DNA from: an uncultured Acidimicrobiaceae bacterium
GTDB taxonomy: Bacteria > Actinomycetota > Acidimicrobiia > Acidimicrobiales > UBA8592
NCBI GenBank assembly: GCA_913031515.1
Contig: CAJWET010000025.1
Span: forward strand, 1 to 14,671
Direction of reading: 5' to 3'
Length of the DNA: 14,671 nucleotides
Both the position numbers and the translations under genes were made by a program. The first letter of the stretch is position 1, and each line of letters opens with the position of its first letter. Shown here in pieces: positions 13,771 to 14,671 of the stretch. The notes under the pieces are model-generated. The model searched no databases. It was not told where the DNA came from and worked only from the letters and a program-made list of their open reading frames with translations.

Positions 13771-14671
13771 CTTCGCTTGTTCCTACTAGTTCATCTTCGG
13801 CACAGGCTATAGCTGAGGGAGTCCAGAGTGGTGAGTGGTCTGCCCTCGAAATCTTAGAGAAATACTTGGAGAAGATCGAGCAACACGAACCTCAAATCCA
13901 TGCATTCAACACAGTGCTTGGAGACGAGGCTCGGGCTGCTGCTCAGGAAACTGATGCAAGAATAGCCAGTGGAGAAAATGTTGGTCCACTAGCGGGTGTT
14001 CCCGTAGCAGTTAAAGATAATTTGTGTACCAAGGGTATTCGGACAACAGCAAGTTCGCGAATCTTAGAGAATTGGAAGCCTCCATATGACGCAACAGTTG
14101 TTCGGCGTCTTAACGAAGCGGGCGCTACCATAATTGGCAAGACGAACATGGATGAGTTTGCGATGGGAAGCTCAACGGAGAATTCTGCATTCGGCCCGAC
14201 ACACAATCCTCATGACCCTTCGCGGGTCCCTGGTGGATCCAGTGGTGGAAGCGCTGCGGCTGTTGCAGCAGGCTTCTCTCCAATTGCCATCGGATCTGAC
14301 ACAGGCGGATCGATTCGTCAACCAGCGGCACTTTGTGGCGTCGTAGGCGTAAAACCAACATACGGAGGAGTGTCCCGTTACGGCCTCCTTGCTTTTGCGA
14401 GTTCGCTAGACCAAGTGGGGCCATTTGCGAATTCCGTCAGGGATGCGGCAATCGTGCATGAGGTCATAGGGGGTTATGATCCACAAGACTCAACGAGCAT
14501 CGCAGACCCCTTCCCATCCTTTCTGGACACGTTAGATAACGGTGTAGAAAATCTTAAAGTAGGAGTTATAGGTGAGCTCATGGGAGGAATAGAGGGGATA
14601 AGTAATGAGGTAGTTGACAAGACCAGGGCTGCAGCGGAGGTACTGTCGGACAATGGTGCCAGCCAGGAAGG
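13767..14671 (+). CDS. gatA: Asp/Glu-tRNA amidotransferase subunit A (GatA), 3' part beyond the window
   Basis: GatA is the amidase of GatCAB. It hydrolyses glutamine and passes the ammonia through a channel to GatB. The 301 complete codons present cover about 60 percent of a typical GatA. The amidase-signature triad is visible: Lys83 in VAVKDN, the bridging Ser158 in PGGSSGGSA, and the nucleophile Ser182 in DTGGSIRQPA. These lie at a constant offset of +4 from S. aureus GatA numbering. GKTNMDEFAMGSSTENS and KPTYGGVSRYGL are further family blocks. The start overlaps gatC (ATGA), with GGAG (13756-13759) acting as a plausible ribosome site inside gatC. The frame is intact to the window edge; gatB is not in the window. 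Confidence 0.97.
   Translation, partial: MTSLVPTSSSSAQAIAEGVQSGEWSALEILEKYLEKIEQHEPQIHAFNTVLGDEARAAAQETDARIASGENVGPLAGVPVAVKDNLCTKGIRTTASSRILENWKPPYDATVVRRLNEAGATIIGKTNMDEFAMGSSTENSAFGPTHNPHDPSRVPGGSSGGSAAAVAAGFSPIAIGSDTGGSIRQPAALCGVVGVKPTYGGVSRYGLLAFASSLDQVGPFANSVRDAAIVHEVIGGYDPQDSTSIADPFPSFLDTLDNGVENLKVGVIGELMGGIEGISNEVVDKTRAAAEVLSDNGASQE

Noticed and set aside
1..14671. CRISPR arrays, tRNA/rRNA genes, insertion sequences, phage or defence genes
   Set aside because: No direct-repeat arrays, no cloverleaf or rRNA sequence, no transposase or integrase, and no inverted repeats at gene borders were seen on either strand.

Overview
The window looks like chromosomal housekeeping DNA from an actinobacterium, most likely a member of the Acidimicrobiia with moderate GC content. 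The taxonomic guess is inference. It rests on the gene content and order (murA, a zinc-finger rhomboid, cysteine desulfurase-mnmA, ligA, a PASTA kinase-like protein, gatC-gatA), on the many GTG starts, and on actinobacterial-style leaderless promoters. I see no rRNA, tRNA, CRISPR array, insertion sequence, phage gene or obvious transferred island.

Layout. From 1 to 1209 (minus) there is a partial MFS transporter with an unusual cytoplasmic N-terminal extension. It diverges from murA (1291-2544, plus), whose active-site Cys is replaced by Asp. A 49-residue membrane protein (2541-2690, minus) converges on the end of murA and diverges from an alpha/beta hydrolase (2773-3732, plus). A rhomboid protease with an N-terminal zinc finger follows, preceded by two tiny overlapping reading frames, and then a possible 26-residue membrane peptide. 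A START/SRPBCC protein (4797-5270, minus) diverges from a cysteine desulfurase-mnmA operon (5326-7514), which supplies sulfur for tRNA U34 thiolation. A membrane protein of unknown function (7525-8397, minus) diverges from ligA plus a HAD hydrolase (8465-11136). A one-pass membrane protein (11148-11639, minus) diverges from a PASTA-repeat kinase-like protein (11726-13408) that lacks essential catalytic residues. The window ends in gatC-gatA (13468 to the edge), subunits of the tRNA-dependent amidotransferase.

Two observations stand out. First, nearly every transcription-unit-leading gene has a -10-like hexamer exactly 6 nt (once 7) upstream of its start codon, with no Shine-Dalgarno sequence. 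This means largely leaderless transcription, and the rule fixes several start codons and exposes very small genes. Downstream operon genes instead start by stop/start overlap (ATGA or TAATG). Second, the PASTA 'kinase' has Arg for the VAIK Lys, Ala for the HRD Asp and no Thr in the P+1 loop. It is therefore predicted to be a membrane-anchored pseudokinase with a cell-wall-sensing ectodomain, paired head-to-head with a conserved-looking membrane protein.

No gap between genes exceeds about 150 bases, so there are no long non-coding stretches to describe.
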